Assembly: GCF_024628865.1 (NCBI RefSeq)
Contig: NZ_CP102384.1
Coordinates: 3,917,001-3,981,000, forward strand
Origin: Sphingopyxis sp. DBS4
GTDB taxonomy: Bacteria > Pseudomonadota > Alphaproteobacteria > Sphingomonadales > Sphingomonadaceae
Length of the DNA: 64,000 nucleotides
Direction: 5' to 3'
Shown here in pieces: positions 43,192 through 53,400 of the stretch (within the stretch, counting starts at the first letter, position 1; each line of letters opens with the position of its first letter). The notes beneath the pieces are model-generated. The model was not told the origin of the DNA, did not search any database, and worked only from the letters and a program-made list of their open reading frames with translations. Position numbers and translations under genes: made by a program.

Positions 43192-44343
43192 ATGAGCGAT
43201 CACAATCCTGGCCTGCGCCCCTGGCGCGACATCGCGCGGCGGACCAGCCGCCAGATCATGGTCGGCACCGTCCCCGTCGGCGGCGGCGCGCCGATCACGG
43301 TGCAGACGATGACGAACACGCCGACCGCCGATCCGGTGGCGACGATCGACCAGATCCGCCGCTGCGAGGATGCGGGCGCCGACCTGATCCGCGTTTCCTG
43401 CCCCGATACCGACAGCACCGCGGCGCTTGGGGCAATCGTCCGCGCCGCGCGTATCCCGATCATCGCCGACATCCATTTCCACTACAAGCGCGCGCTCGAA
43501 GCCGCCGACGCTGGGGCCGCGTGCCTGCGCATCAACCCCGGCAACATCGGCTCGTCGGAACGCGTCGGCGAGGTGGTGCGCGCCGCCAAGGCGAACGGCT
43601 GCGCGATCCGCATCGGCGTCAACGCGGGCAGCCTCGAAAAGGATTTGCTCGAAAAATATGGCGAGCCCTGCCCCGAAGCGCTCGTCGAAAGCGCGCTCGA
43701 TCATATCAAGCTGCTCCAGGATCACGACTTCCACGACTATAAGGTCGCGGTGAAGGCGAGCGACGTCTTCCTTGCCGTCGCCTCCTATATGCAGCTTGCC
43801 GACGCGGTCGACTGCCCGCTGCACCTCGGCATTACCGAGGCGGGCGGGCTGATCGGCGGCACCGTCAAGTCGGCGCTCGGCATCGGCAACCTGCTCTGGG
43901 CCGGGATCGGCGACACGATCCGCGTCTCGCTCTCGGCCGAACCCGAAGAGGAAGTCCGCGTCGGCTACGAGATCCTCAAGACCCTCGGCCTCCGCACCCG
44001 CGGCGTCCGCGTCGTTTCGTGCCCGAGCTGCGCGCGCCAGGGCTTCGACGTCATCCGCACCGTCCAGGCGCTCGAGGATGCGCTCCAGCACATCAAGACC
44101 CCGATGTCGCTCTCGGTCCTCGGCTGCGTCGTCAACGGCCCCGGCGAGGCGCGCGAGACCGATATCGGCATCACCGGCGGCGGCAACGGCAAGCATATGG
44201 TCTATCTCTCGGGCGTCACCGACCATCATGTCGAGGACGCCGACATGATCGCGCATATCGTCAGGCTGGTCGAAGCCAAGGCGGCCGAGATCGACGCCGG
44301 CAGCGCGGTGAGCATGGACACGCTCCACGGCAAGGCGGCCTAG
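43192..44343 (+). CDS. ispG: (E)-4-hydroxy-3-methylbut-2-enyl-diphosphate synthase (flavodoxin/ferredoxin)
   Basis: The 383-aa iron-sulfur enzyme of the MEP isoprenoid pathway has the N-terminal TIM barrel ([46 protein letters not shown]). The [4Fe-4S] ligands are in [13 protein letters not shown] (Cys277 and Cys280) and the third cysteine is in [10 protein letters not shown]. The single-insert, short bacterial form is seen. A hairpin CCCCGA...TCGGGG at 44355-44372 follows the stop and may end transcription. Confidence 0.95.
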   Translation: MSDHNPGLRPWRDIARRTSRQIMVGTVPVGGGAPITVQTMTNTPTADPVATIDQIRRCEDAGADLIRVSCPDTDSTAALGAIVRAARIPIIADIHFHYKRALEAADAGAACLRINPGNIGSSERVGEVVRAAKANGCAIRIGVNAGSLEKDLLEKYGEPCPEALVESALDHIKLLQDHDFHDYKVAVKASDVFLAVASYMQLADAVDCPLHLGITEAGGLIGGTVKSALGIGNLLWAGIGDTIRVSLSAEPEEEVRVGYEILKTLGLRTRGVRVVSCPSCARQGFDVIRTVQALEDALQHIKTPMSLSVLGCVVNGPGEARETDIGITGGGNGKHMVYLSGVTDHHVEDADMIAHIVRLVEAKAAEIDAGSAVSMDTLHGKAA

Positions 44344-44530
44344 GAACCGACAGACCCCGACACGGTTCGGGGTTGAAAGCGGATTCCCCATCTTCTTGCC
44401 ATTCCCGCGAACGCGGGACACCGATATTATAACTCGGTTCGCATCGGGCCTTGGGTTGTCATTCGCGAAGTCGAGAAGGCCCACGAGCGAGCCGTGAAGG
44501 GCGGCATAAATGGCGGCGAGCACCGAAATA

Positions 44531-45499
44531 TCATTGCGCGGCCATTCGCCAGTCACGCGGGGTCATGCCGAAGCGGCGGCGGAACGCCTTGCCGAAGGCG
44601 GAAAGATCGTCATAGCCGCAGCGTAGCGCGATGTCCCCGATGCCGAGCCGCGGGTCGCGCAGCAGGGCGCGGCCGTGATTGAGCCGCACCGCGCGGATGT
44701 GATCCGCGACCGAAAGGCCGCGTTGTTCGAACAGGCGATACAGGCTGGCGCGTGAGCAGCCGACCGCCCGCGCGACGGCATCGGCGGTCAGGCCCGCCTC
44801 CTCGCGCCGCGCCTCGATCAGCCGGCAGGCGCTGGCGAAATGTGCATCGCCGATGCGCCGCCCGTCATCCTTGGTGGCCGGGTTGAACCCTTCGAGGTAG
44901 GTCAAGGCAAGGCCGCTGAGCAATTTCATCGCCGCCGCCGCTTCGGCGGCGCTCATGTCGGGGCCGTGGCGGGCAAGCGCACCGAGCTGGTCCTTGAGCA
45001 GCAAGGCAAGCGGCGTGTCGGGCAAGGTGCGCAGCGCCCCGATCCCCGCGATCGGATCGCCGCCCATCGCGCGATAGACGGCGGCACGCGGCAGCGTGAT
45101 ATGATAGGCGCGATAGCTTGTTTCGGAATGGGTCTGCGCCGCACGATGGCAATCGAGCAGTTGCAGCCCGGTGCCCGGGCCGAGCCACAGACGCTCGTCC
45201 TGCCCATGGGTGACGCCGAACTGACCCTCTGCGATGACGCAAAGCTGCATATGGTCGAGCCGCCCGTCCTGGAAACGCGACGCGGTGGGGGCACAGACCA
45301 GGTCGGTGAAGGCGATGCCGTCGTCGCCGGTGCAGGCGAGCGCCGCGGCGCGATAGCCGCGATCGTCGGTGGTGCGCCGCATGTCGATTTCGGGGAAGAG
45401 TGCGTGCCAGAAATCGAACCGCTCCGTCATCGGCGCAGCGTCGGTGGAGACGCCGGTGAAACGCGCGTCCTGCCAGTGCGAGCGATGGTCCTGCCCCAC
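44531..45499 (-). CDS. AraC-family transcriptional regulator
   Basis: A 322-aa regulator with an N-terminal AraC-binding-like domain (FDFWHALFPEIDMR, MQLCVIAEGQFGV). Two helix-turn-helix motifs lie at the C terminus (ADAVARAVGCSRASLYRLFE and IGDIALRCGYDDLSAFGKAF, then FRRRFGMTPRDWR). GTG 45499 with GAGGGG upstream was chosen because the family homology begins before the ATG at 45430. It is divergent from the two-partner secretion operon and probably controls it, acting at the direct repeats in the short gap. 44344-44530 holds only a short GCGAACGCGG hairpin. Confidence 0.86.
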   Translation of the reverse strand: MGQDHRSHWQDARFTGVSTDAAPMTERFDFWHALFPEIDMRRTTDDRGYRAAALACTGDDGIAFTDLVCAPTASRFQDGRLDHMQLCVIAEGQFGVTHGQDERLWLGPGTGLQLLDCHRAAQTHSETSYRAYHITLPRAAVYRAMGGDPIAGIGALRTLPDTPLALLLKDQLGALARHGPDMSAAEAAAAMKLLSGLALTYLEGFNPATKDDGRRIGDAHFASACRLIEARREEAGLTADAVARAVGCSRASLYRLFEQRGLSVADHIRAVRLNHGRALLRDPRLGIGDIALRCGYDDLSAFGKAFRRRFGMTPRDWRMAAQ

Positions 45500-45544
45500 T
45501 CCCGATCCCCTCTTGGCCCGGAACGCTAATGTGGTTCGCCCCAT

Positions 45545-45585
45545 GGGTCAATCGATCGTGAGACGCCTGGCCCAATCGGTGAGAC
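45545..45585. promoter_or_regulatory. Direct repeats in the araC-type/tpsB intergenic region (candidate operator)
   Basis: CAATCGATCGTGAGAC (45549-45564) and CAATCGGTGAGAC (45573-45585) form two direct repeats 24 bp apart in the 161-bp divergent gap. AraC regulators commonly bind direct repeats about two helical turns apart. Confidence 0.5.
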
Positions 45586-45660
45586 TGTCGGCCTAACGGT
45601 CCCCTTCGGCCCGATGATAGGCCGGCGCCGGCGGGAGCGCGGAAGAAGAGGGGCGACACC

Positions 45661-47406
45661 ATGGACCGGCTGGACGGATGCGACCGCGAGACGGCAGCCC
45701 GGAGATGGGCGGGGCCGCTTGCGCTCACCGCGCTGGCCGCCGCGATGCCGCAGGGGGCCGCTGCGCAGACGGCAAGTCAGGTGACGCCGCCGACCTATGC
45801 GCCGCCGACGGTGCAGCCCGCCGAACCAATTACCCTGCCCGAGGGACCGGGGGTGGCCGTGCCGCCGGGCGCTGAGGCGCTGGAGGTGACGCTGGGCGAC
45901 GTTACCGTCGAAGGCGCGGACGATCCGCAGGCAGCGGCAGCGTTGCGCGCGGCGCTCGTCGGTCATCGGATCAAGGTCGCGGAGATATTCGCCGCCGCGC
46001 GCGCGATGGAGGCGCGCGCGGCGCGCGCCGGCCACATGTTGACCCGCGTGCTGGTGCCGGCGCAGGACCTGCGCGATGGCGCGACGTTGCGGCTCGTGGT
46101 CATCCGGGGGTTCATCGAGCGCCTCGACACCGACCAGGTGCCGCTGCTGGTGCGAAAGCGCGTGGCGGCACTGCTCACTCCGCTTGTCGGGCGGACGGAC
46201 GTGACGCTGCCGATGATCGAGCGGCGCTTGCTGCTGGCTGGCGACACGCCGGGGGTCACGCTGCATTCGGCCTTGGCCGCGGGCGAACAGCGCGGCGGGA
46301 CCGTGCTGGTGATCGAGGCCCGCCACCGCGTCGTCACCGGCTTCACGACCGTCGACAACACATTGCCGTCGTCGCTCGGGCGTTACGCGATCGGGCTGGG
46401 GCTCGACGTCAATGGCGCGCTCGGCCTCGGTGAGGCCATCTATCTGCGCGCGAGCGGCTTTCCCAACGGGGGGCGCGAGACCAGCATCCTCGACCCGACC
46501 CCGCGCAACCGCGCGCTCGCAGGCGGCGTGATTCTGCCGATCGGAAACGACGGGCTGACGCTCAATCTGGAGGCCGTCGACGCGCGCACCGCGCCGCGTC
46601 ATCGCAGTTTCCTGCTGGGCAGGGGCAGCCGGTTCAATCGGATCAGCGCGCGGATCGCCTGGCCGTTTGTGCGGACGCGCGCGCTCACCGTAAGCGGCGG
46701 ACTATCTTTCGAGGCGCAGCGCGAGCGCGTGTCGGTGATCGATCCGCTGCCCCTGCCGCTGTCCCTCGACGACCTGCGCATCCTGCGGGTGGACGGCTCG
46801 CTGATCGCGGCAACCCCGGGCAGTGGCAGGCTGGCGGCGCGAGGGGAGGTTTCGTTCGGGATCGACGGGCTGGGCGCGCGGTCGCGCGCCGATGCGACCG
46901 CGCTGCTCCCGCTGTCGCGCCAGGGCGCCGAAGCCAGCTTTCGGAAGCTGACGGTCGAGGCGACGCTGGTTCAGCCGGTCGGCACCGGCGTGCAGATCAT
47001 GCTCGCCGCGCGCGCGCAGACCGCGTTCGGTAAGCCGCTGATCAACGCCGAACAGATCGGCATCGCGGCGGCCGACGGCCTGTCGTCGCTGCCGTCGAGC
47101 CGCTTGCAGGGCGATGCCGGCTATGTCGTGCGCGCCGAGATCGCCCGTCCCTTTGCCCTGGCCGACGCGCGGTTCAGCATCGCCCCCTATCTGTTCGGAG
47201 CGGCGGGAGGCGTGCGCTACGAACGGCCGACCGTGCTCGAACGGCGCGAGACCGGGGCGAGCGATTTCGGCGCCGGATTGCGCCTCGCGGGCGCCGCGCA
47301 GGACGGGTCGCCGGGCGATTCAATCGGCCTCGAATGGGGCCGCGCGCATATCGAGGGGGCGGGAGGCAGCGACCGCTTCAACTTCACCATCGTCACGCAT
47401 TTCTGA
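45661..47406 (+). CDS. TpsB outer-membrane transporter of a two-partner secretion system (ShlB/FhaC/HecB family)
   Basis: The 581-aa protein has a signal-like N terminus, a proline-rich stretch, and POTRA domains with VTLGDVTVEGADD, LTRVLVPAQDLRDGATLRLV and VIRGFIERLD. A 16-strand barrel follows with GFTTVDNTLPSSLGRYAIGL, ending ...FNFTIVTHF with terminal phenylalanine. It exports its TpsA partner, which begins 22 bp downstream. The start follows GAAGAAGAGGGG. Identification is good, cargo is inferred from adjacency. Confidence 0.9.
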   Translation: MDRLDGCDRETAARRWAGPLALTALAAAMPQGAAAQTASQVTPPTYAPPTVQPAEPITLPEGPGVAVPPGAEALEVTLGDVTVEGADDPQAAAALRAALVGHRIKVAEIFAAARAMEARAARAGHMLTRVLVPAQDLRDGATLRLVVIRGFIERLDTDQVPLLVRKRVAALLTPLVGRTDVTLPMIERRLLLAGDTPGVTLHSALAAGEQRGGTVLVIEARHRVVTGFTTVDNTLPSSLGRYAIGLGLDVNGALGLGEAIYLRASGFPNGGRETSILDPTPRNRALAGGVILPIGNDGLTLNLEAVDARTAPRHRSFLLGRGSRFNRISARIAWPFVRTRALTVSGGLSFEAQRERVSVIDPLPLPLSLDDLRILRVDGSLIAATPGSGRLAARGEVSFGIDGLGARSRADATALLPLSRQGAEASFRKLTVEATLVQPVGTGVQIMLAARAQTAFGKPLINAEQIGIAAADGLSSLPSSRLQGDAGYVVRAEIARPFALADARFSIAPYLFGAAGGVRYERPTVLERRETGASDFGAGLRLAGAAQDGSPGDSIGLEWGRAHIEGAGGSDRFNFTIVTHF

Positions 47407-47428
47407 TCCGATTGCGAGGAGCATCGCC

Positions 47429-50400
47429 ATGATCCGCCCTGCCGTCCGTCCCCTCACCCTTCTCCTGCTCGCCTCGAGCGCGCTGATCCCGGTTGCGGCG
47501 CAGGCGCAGGCGCTGCCCACCGGCGGCAGCGTCGCCCGCGGCAGCGCGACGATCGGCACCCCGGCGGATGGCGCGATGACGGTCACCCAGTCGAGTGACC
47601 GCGCGATCATCAACTGGCAGAGCTTTTCGATCGGCGACGGCAATCGCGTCGACATCCGCCAACCCGATGCGCGCTCGGTTCTGCTCAACCGCGTGACGGG
47701 CGAGACGACCTCGACCATCGCCGGGTCGCTGAACGCCAATGGGCAGGTGTTTCTGATCAACCCCAACGGCATCCAGATCACATCGACCGGCACCGTCCGC
47801 GCGGCGGGGTTCGTCGCCTCGACGCTCGATATCGGCGACGATGATTTCATGCGAGGCGACATCGTCGTCACCGGGCGCGGCGGGCGCGTCGCCAATGCCG
47901 GGACGATCGCGATCGTGCGCGGCGGCTATGCCGCGCTGATCGGCGGCGAGGTCGACAACAGCGGGCTGATCCATGCGCCGCTGGGCCGGGTGATGCTCGG
48001 CGCGGGGACGCGCGCGACGCTCGACCTCGCGGGCGACGGTTTCTTGCAGGTCGCGCTGCCGGCGGCGGACGCGGGCGGGATCGCGATGTCCGGGCGGATC
48101 AGCGCCGACGGCGGCAGCGTGATCCTGTCGGCGGCGAGCGCGGTCGACGCCGCGCGGCACATCGTCAACCTGACCGGCGTGATCGAGGCGCGCGGGGTCG
48201 GCGGCACCGACGGCGCGGTGACGCTGACCGGCGGCGACATCCGCCTGACCGGCGCGGCGATCGACGTATCGGGCGCGGGCGGCGGCGGCAGCGTCCGCAT
48301 CGGCGGCGACCGGCAGGGCCGGGGCGCGCTGGCCCATGCGCGCACGGTCGAGATCGACGCAGCGACCCGCATCCGCGCCGACGCGATCGGCAGCGGCGAC
48401 GGCGGCGACGTCACCATCTGGTCGGACGAGGCGACGCGCTTCGCGGGCGCGATCTCAGCCAGGGGCGCGCGCGAGGGAAGCGGCGGCGAGGCGGAGGTGT
48501 CGTCGGCGGGCTTGCTCGACTATCGCGGCGCCGCCGACCTGACCGGCGCGGCGTTCGGCACGCTGCTGCTCGATCCCTATAACATCACCATCTCCAGCGG
48601 GGCCGACAGCAATCCCGATGGCTTCACCCCAACCGGCGCCGACAGCGTCATCAACGTCACGACGCTGACGAACGCGCTCGCGCTCGCCAACGTCACCGTC
48701 TCGACCGGCGCGGCGGGATCGGCGGGCGGGCAGGCGGGCGACATCACGCTCGCCGCGCCGCTGGACTGGACGTCGAGCGCGACGCTGACGCTGCAAGCCG
48801 CGGGCGACATCGCGCTGAACGGCGAGATCGACGCCGCGGCGGGCGGGCTGACGCTCGACGCCGGGGGCGCGATCACCGACAGCGCCACGCTGTCGGTCGC
48901 GCGCTTCCGCCTCGCCGCCGGCGACTGGTCGCAGGTCGGCGCGGCGCTCCCCGCCTTCGCCGCCGGCGATTTCAGCGTCGCGACCGGCGGCGCGACCTTC
49001 CTGCGCGCCACCGGCGGCACGGGCGCCGCCGCCGACCCCTATCTGCTCACCGACATCTATGGCGTGCAGGGGATCAACGGCTTTCTGACCGGCAGCTTCG
49101 CGCTGGGCGCCGACATCGACGCCGCGGGCACCGCATATTGGAACGGCGGCGCGGGGTTCGTGCCGCTGGGGACCGATGGGGAGAGCAACCGGCTCAACGG
49201 CAACACCGGGTTTACCGGCCAGTTCGATGGCCAGGGGCATGTGATCAGCGGGCTTACTATCAATCGGCCCTCGGCCTATTTTGTCGGCCTGTTCGGCTGG
49301 CAGGGCGGCGGCGCGATCGCTCGGATCGGCCTTGTCGGCGGCAGCATCACCGGCAAAAGCAATGTCGGCGGATTGTTGGGGTATCAAGACAGCGGCAGCG
49401 TCAGCCAGAGCTACGTCACCGGCAGCGTCGCTGGCGGAAGCAATATCGGCGGGCTGGTCGGCAAGCAGACCGACGACGGAAGCATCAGCCAGAGCTATGC
49501 CACCGGCAGCGTAACCGGTGACGGCTATATTGGCGGGCTGGTGGGGTGGAAGGACGGTGGCAGCCTCACCCAGAGCTACGCCACCGGCACGGCCAGCGGC
49601 TACAACAGCGTCGGCGGGCTGATAGGATATCTGGCCGGCGGCAACATCAGCCAGAGCTATGCCACCGGCGCCGTCAGCGGCTCCGCCAACGTCGGCGGAC
49701 TGGTGGGCTATCAGGTGGCGGGCGACATCGACCAGAGCTACGCCAGCGGCGCTATCACGGGCGCCAACAATGTCGGCGGACTGGTGGGGTGGACGTATGA
49801 CGGGGCCATCAGCGACAGCTATTGGGATAGCTATACCACCGGGCAATCGGCTGGGTTCGGCACTCAAGGCGGCACCGTGACCAATGTGTCGGCGGTGACC
49901 AGCGATCCGGCGCAAAGCGGTGCCCCCAACTACGCCTTCAACAAGGACGCCTATGCCAATTTCACCTTCGCGGCGGGGCCGGTGACGAGCGCGGGCGCGG
50001 ATGGCTGGGTGTGGGCGGGTTCCGGCACGCGGCCGTTCCTCGCCTGGGAAGTGCCGACCGCGCCCGCCGGCGGAGGACCGGCGGTGATCCGCAACGCCCA
50101 CCAGTTGCAACTGATCAATGCCGGCGACCTGAACGGCAACTATGTGCTGGCGAACGACATCGACCTGACCGCCGACCTCGCCGCGGTGGGCGGCAAATAT
50201 CCGGGTATGTGGTCGGAGGCGGGCTTCGTGCCGCTGGGGGCTGACGGGAATGGCAACCTGCTCAATGGCGGCAACGGGTTCACAGGCAATTTCGACGGTC
50301 AGGGGCATGTGATCGCCGGGCTCTTGGTCAACCGGCCCCGGGCCTATTATGTTGGCCTGTTCGGCTATCAGAGCGGCGGCTCGATCAACCGCGTCGGCCT

Positions 50401-53400
50401 GGTCGACGGCAGCGTCAGCGGCTACATCGCCGTCGGTGGGCTGGTGGGCGCGCAGGTTGGCGGCAGCGTCGCCCAAAACTATACGACCGGCAGCGTCAAC
50501 GGCGTTACCTATGTCGGTGGGCTGGTGGGGTATCAGCGCGGTGACAGCGGCATCGCCCAGAGCCATGCGACCGGCAGCGTCAGTGGCGATAGCAATGTCG
50601 GTGGGCTGGTGGGGTATCAGGACGACGGCGGCAGCATCGCCCAGAGCTATGCAACCGGCATGGTCAGCGGCAACAGTGGCGTCGGCGGGCTGGTGGGGCA
50701 TCAGGTCGCCGGCAGCATCGCCAGCAGCTATTGGGACAGCTACACGACCGGGCAATCGGCTGGGTTCGGAACTCAACACGGCACCGTGACCAATGTGTCG
50801 GTGGTGACCAGCGATCCGGCGCAGAGCGGCGCCGCCAATTACGCCTTTGCCAAGGGCGCCTATGCCAATTTCACCTTCGCGACGGGGCCGGTGACGACTG
50901 CGGGAGCGGACGGCTGGGTGTGGGTGGGGGCCGGCACGCGGCCGTTCCTCGCCTGGGAAGTGCCCACCGCACCCGTCGGCGGCGGGCCGGCGGTGATCCG
51001 CAACGCCCACCAGTTGCAACTGATCAATGCCGGCGACCTGAACGGCAACTATGTGCTGGCGAACGACATCGACCTGACCGCCGACCTCGCCGCGGTGAAC
51101 AGCAAATATCCGGGTATGTGGTCGGAGGCGGGCTTCGTGCCGCTCGGGACCGATGGGAACAACACTGCGCTCAACGGCAGCAACGGGTTCGCCGGAAATT
51201 TTGATGGTCAGGGGCATGTCATCACCAGGTTGGCCATCGATCGGCCCACAGCCAACGACGTCGGTTTGTTCGGCCGTCATGGCGGCGGCGCGATCAGTCG
51301 GATCGGCTTGGTGGGCGCCAGCGTGCGCGGTAGCGATAATGTCGGCGGACTGGTGGGGCTTGAGCAGGGCAAAATTGTCCACAGCTATGTCATCGGCGAC
51401 GTTAGCGGCGATTACTATGTTGGCGGGCTCGCGGGGCAGTACACGGGCTTCGGCATTGTTCAAAGCTACGCAGCCGGTAACGTCAAGGGTAGCTTCTCTG
51501 TCGGCGGACTGGTGGGAGCGTACGGCGGTGGCGACATCGCCCAGAGCTATGCCACCGGCAGCGTCAGTGGCGACATACGCATCGGCGGGCTGGTAGGGAT
51601 GCAGCAAGGCGGTAGCATCACCCAGAGCTATGCCGCCGGCAGCGTCAGCGGTAACTCGTCTGTCGGCGGGTTTGTGGGGACTCAGGTCCTCGGCAGCGTC
51701 ACTAACAGCTATTGGGACATGACAGCCACAGGGCAAGAGCACGGCCGGGCCGGCGGCGACCTCTCGGGCGCGAAGGGCCTCACCACCGCCGAGATGCAGG
51801 ATCTGTCGAATTTCGCCGACACCTATGCCGACTGGAATTTCACCTCGGTCTGGTCGCCGCCCAATCAGGTCGGGCAGAATGGCGGTTCGGCGACGGCCTA
51901 TTATCCCGAGCTTTACGCGCTGAGCCGCGTCGTCGCGGTCGCGCCCAACGGCGCCAGCATCGTCTATGGCACGCCCGCGCAAACCCCGATCGCGCAATAT
52001 TACGGGCTGCGCGAGGGCGATTTTCTGACCGCGCCCGCGACCATCGCCGGCGCCTCGGCGGCCGGCGATGCCGACGACTATCCGCTGACCGCGAGCGGCG
52101 CGCGGGCCAGCGATCCCGCCTATCGCTTCGTCTATCAGCCGGCGACGCTGACCGTCACGCCCGCCGACCTGATCGTGACCTATAGAGCCACGCCTGCGAC
52201 GAGCATCTATGGCGAGACCCCGTTGCTGACCGGCACGGTGAGCGCCCTAGGGTTGAAGAACGGCGATGCTCTGGACTCGGTGACCAGCGGCACGGCGATA
52301 TGGAGCAGCACCGGCGATGCGACCTCCTATATCGGCAGCTATGCGGTGACCGGCAGCGGACTTTCCGGCAACAGCGGCAATTACAACGTCACCTTCGCGC
52401 AGGACGCGATCAATGCGACCGCGCTCACTATCGACCCGCGTGCGTTGACGGTGACGGCGAATGCGCTGAGCCGCATCTATGGCGACGCCAATCCCGCGCT
52501 GACATACAGCGTCGGCGGCCTGGGGCTGGTCAACGGTGATACGCTGACCGGCGCGCTGGCTACCGAGGCGACGCTCACCAGCAACGCCGGGGACTATGTG
52601 ATCGCGCAGGGCAGTCTGAAGGCCTCGGACAATTATGACGTCCACTATGTGGGCGCAAAGCTGACCGTCACGCCTGCCGACCTGATCGTGACCTATGCTG
52701 CGGCGCCGGTGTCGAGCATCTATGGCGATACGCCGCTGCTGACCGGCACGGTGAGCAGCGAAGGGCTGAAGAATGGCGATACGCTGGACTCGGTGACCAA
52801 GGGCACGGCGGTATGGAGCAGCACCGGCGATGCGACTTCCGATATCGGCACCTATGCGGTGACCGGCAGCGGGCTTTCCGGCAACAGCAGCAATTACGAC
52901 GTCACCTTCGCGCAGGACGCGATCAATGCGGCCGCGCTCACTATCACCCCGCGCGCGTTGACGGTGACCGCCGATGCGCTCAGCCGCATCTATGGCGATG
53001 CGAACTCGGCGCTGACCTACAGCATCGGCGGGTCGGGATTGGTCAACGGCGACACGCTGACCGGCGCACTGACGACCGATGCGGCGGTCGGCAGCAACGT
53101 GGGTACCTATGCGATCGAGCAGGGCAGTCTGGCGGCTTCCGGCAATTATCTGCTCGACTATCGGGGTGCGGACCTGACCGTCACACCCGCCGATCTGATC
53201 GTGACTTATGGAGCGACGCCTGCGACGAGCATCTATGGCAACACGCCGTTGCTGACCGGCACGGTGAGCGCCCTAGGGTTGAAGAACGGCGATGCGCTGG
53301 ACTCGGTGACCAGCGGCACGGCGATATGGAGCAGCACCGGCGATGCGACCTCCGACATCGGCACCTATGCGGTGACCGGCAACGGGCTTTCCGGCGGCAG

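Noticed and set aside
47114..47428. Extension of tpsA to an upstream start
   Set aside because: The upstream part overlaps the 3' end of tpsB and lacks a signal peptide; ATG 47429 has a ribosome site and a good signal sequence.
49300..51720. Regular short repeats resembling a CRISPR array
   Set aside because: The units are in frame, degenerate and code GLUG motifs of an adhesin; no spacers of uniform length or cas genes are seen.
48455..51997. A 1180-codon minus-strand open frame inside tpsA
   Set aside because: Its repeats are the complement of the GLUG repeats; the composition is that of an antisense shadow and the TPS gene has signal peptide and domain support.
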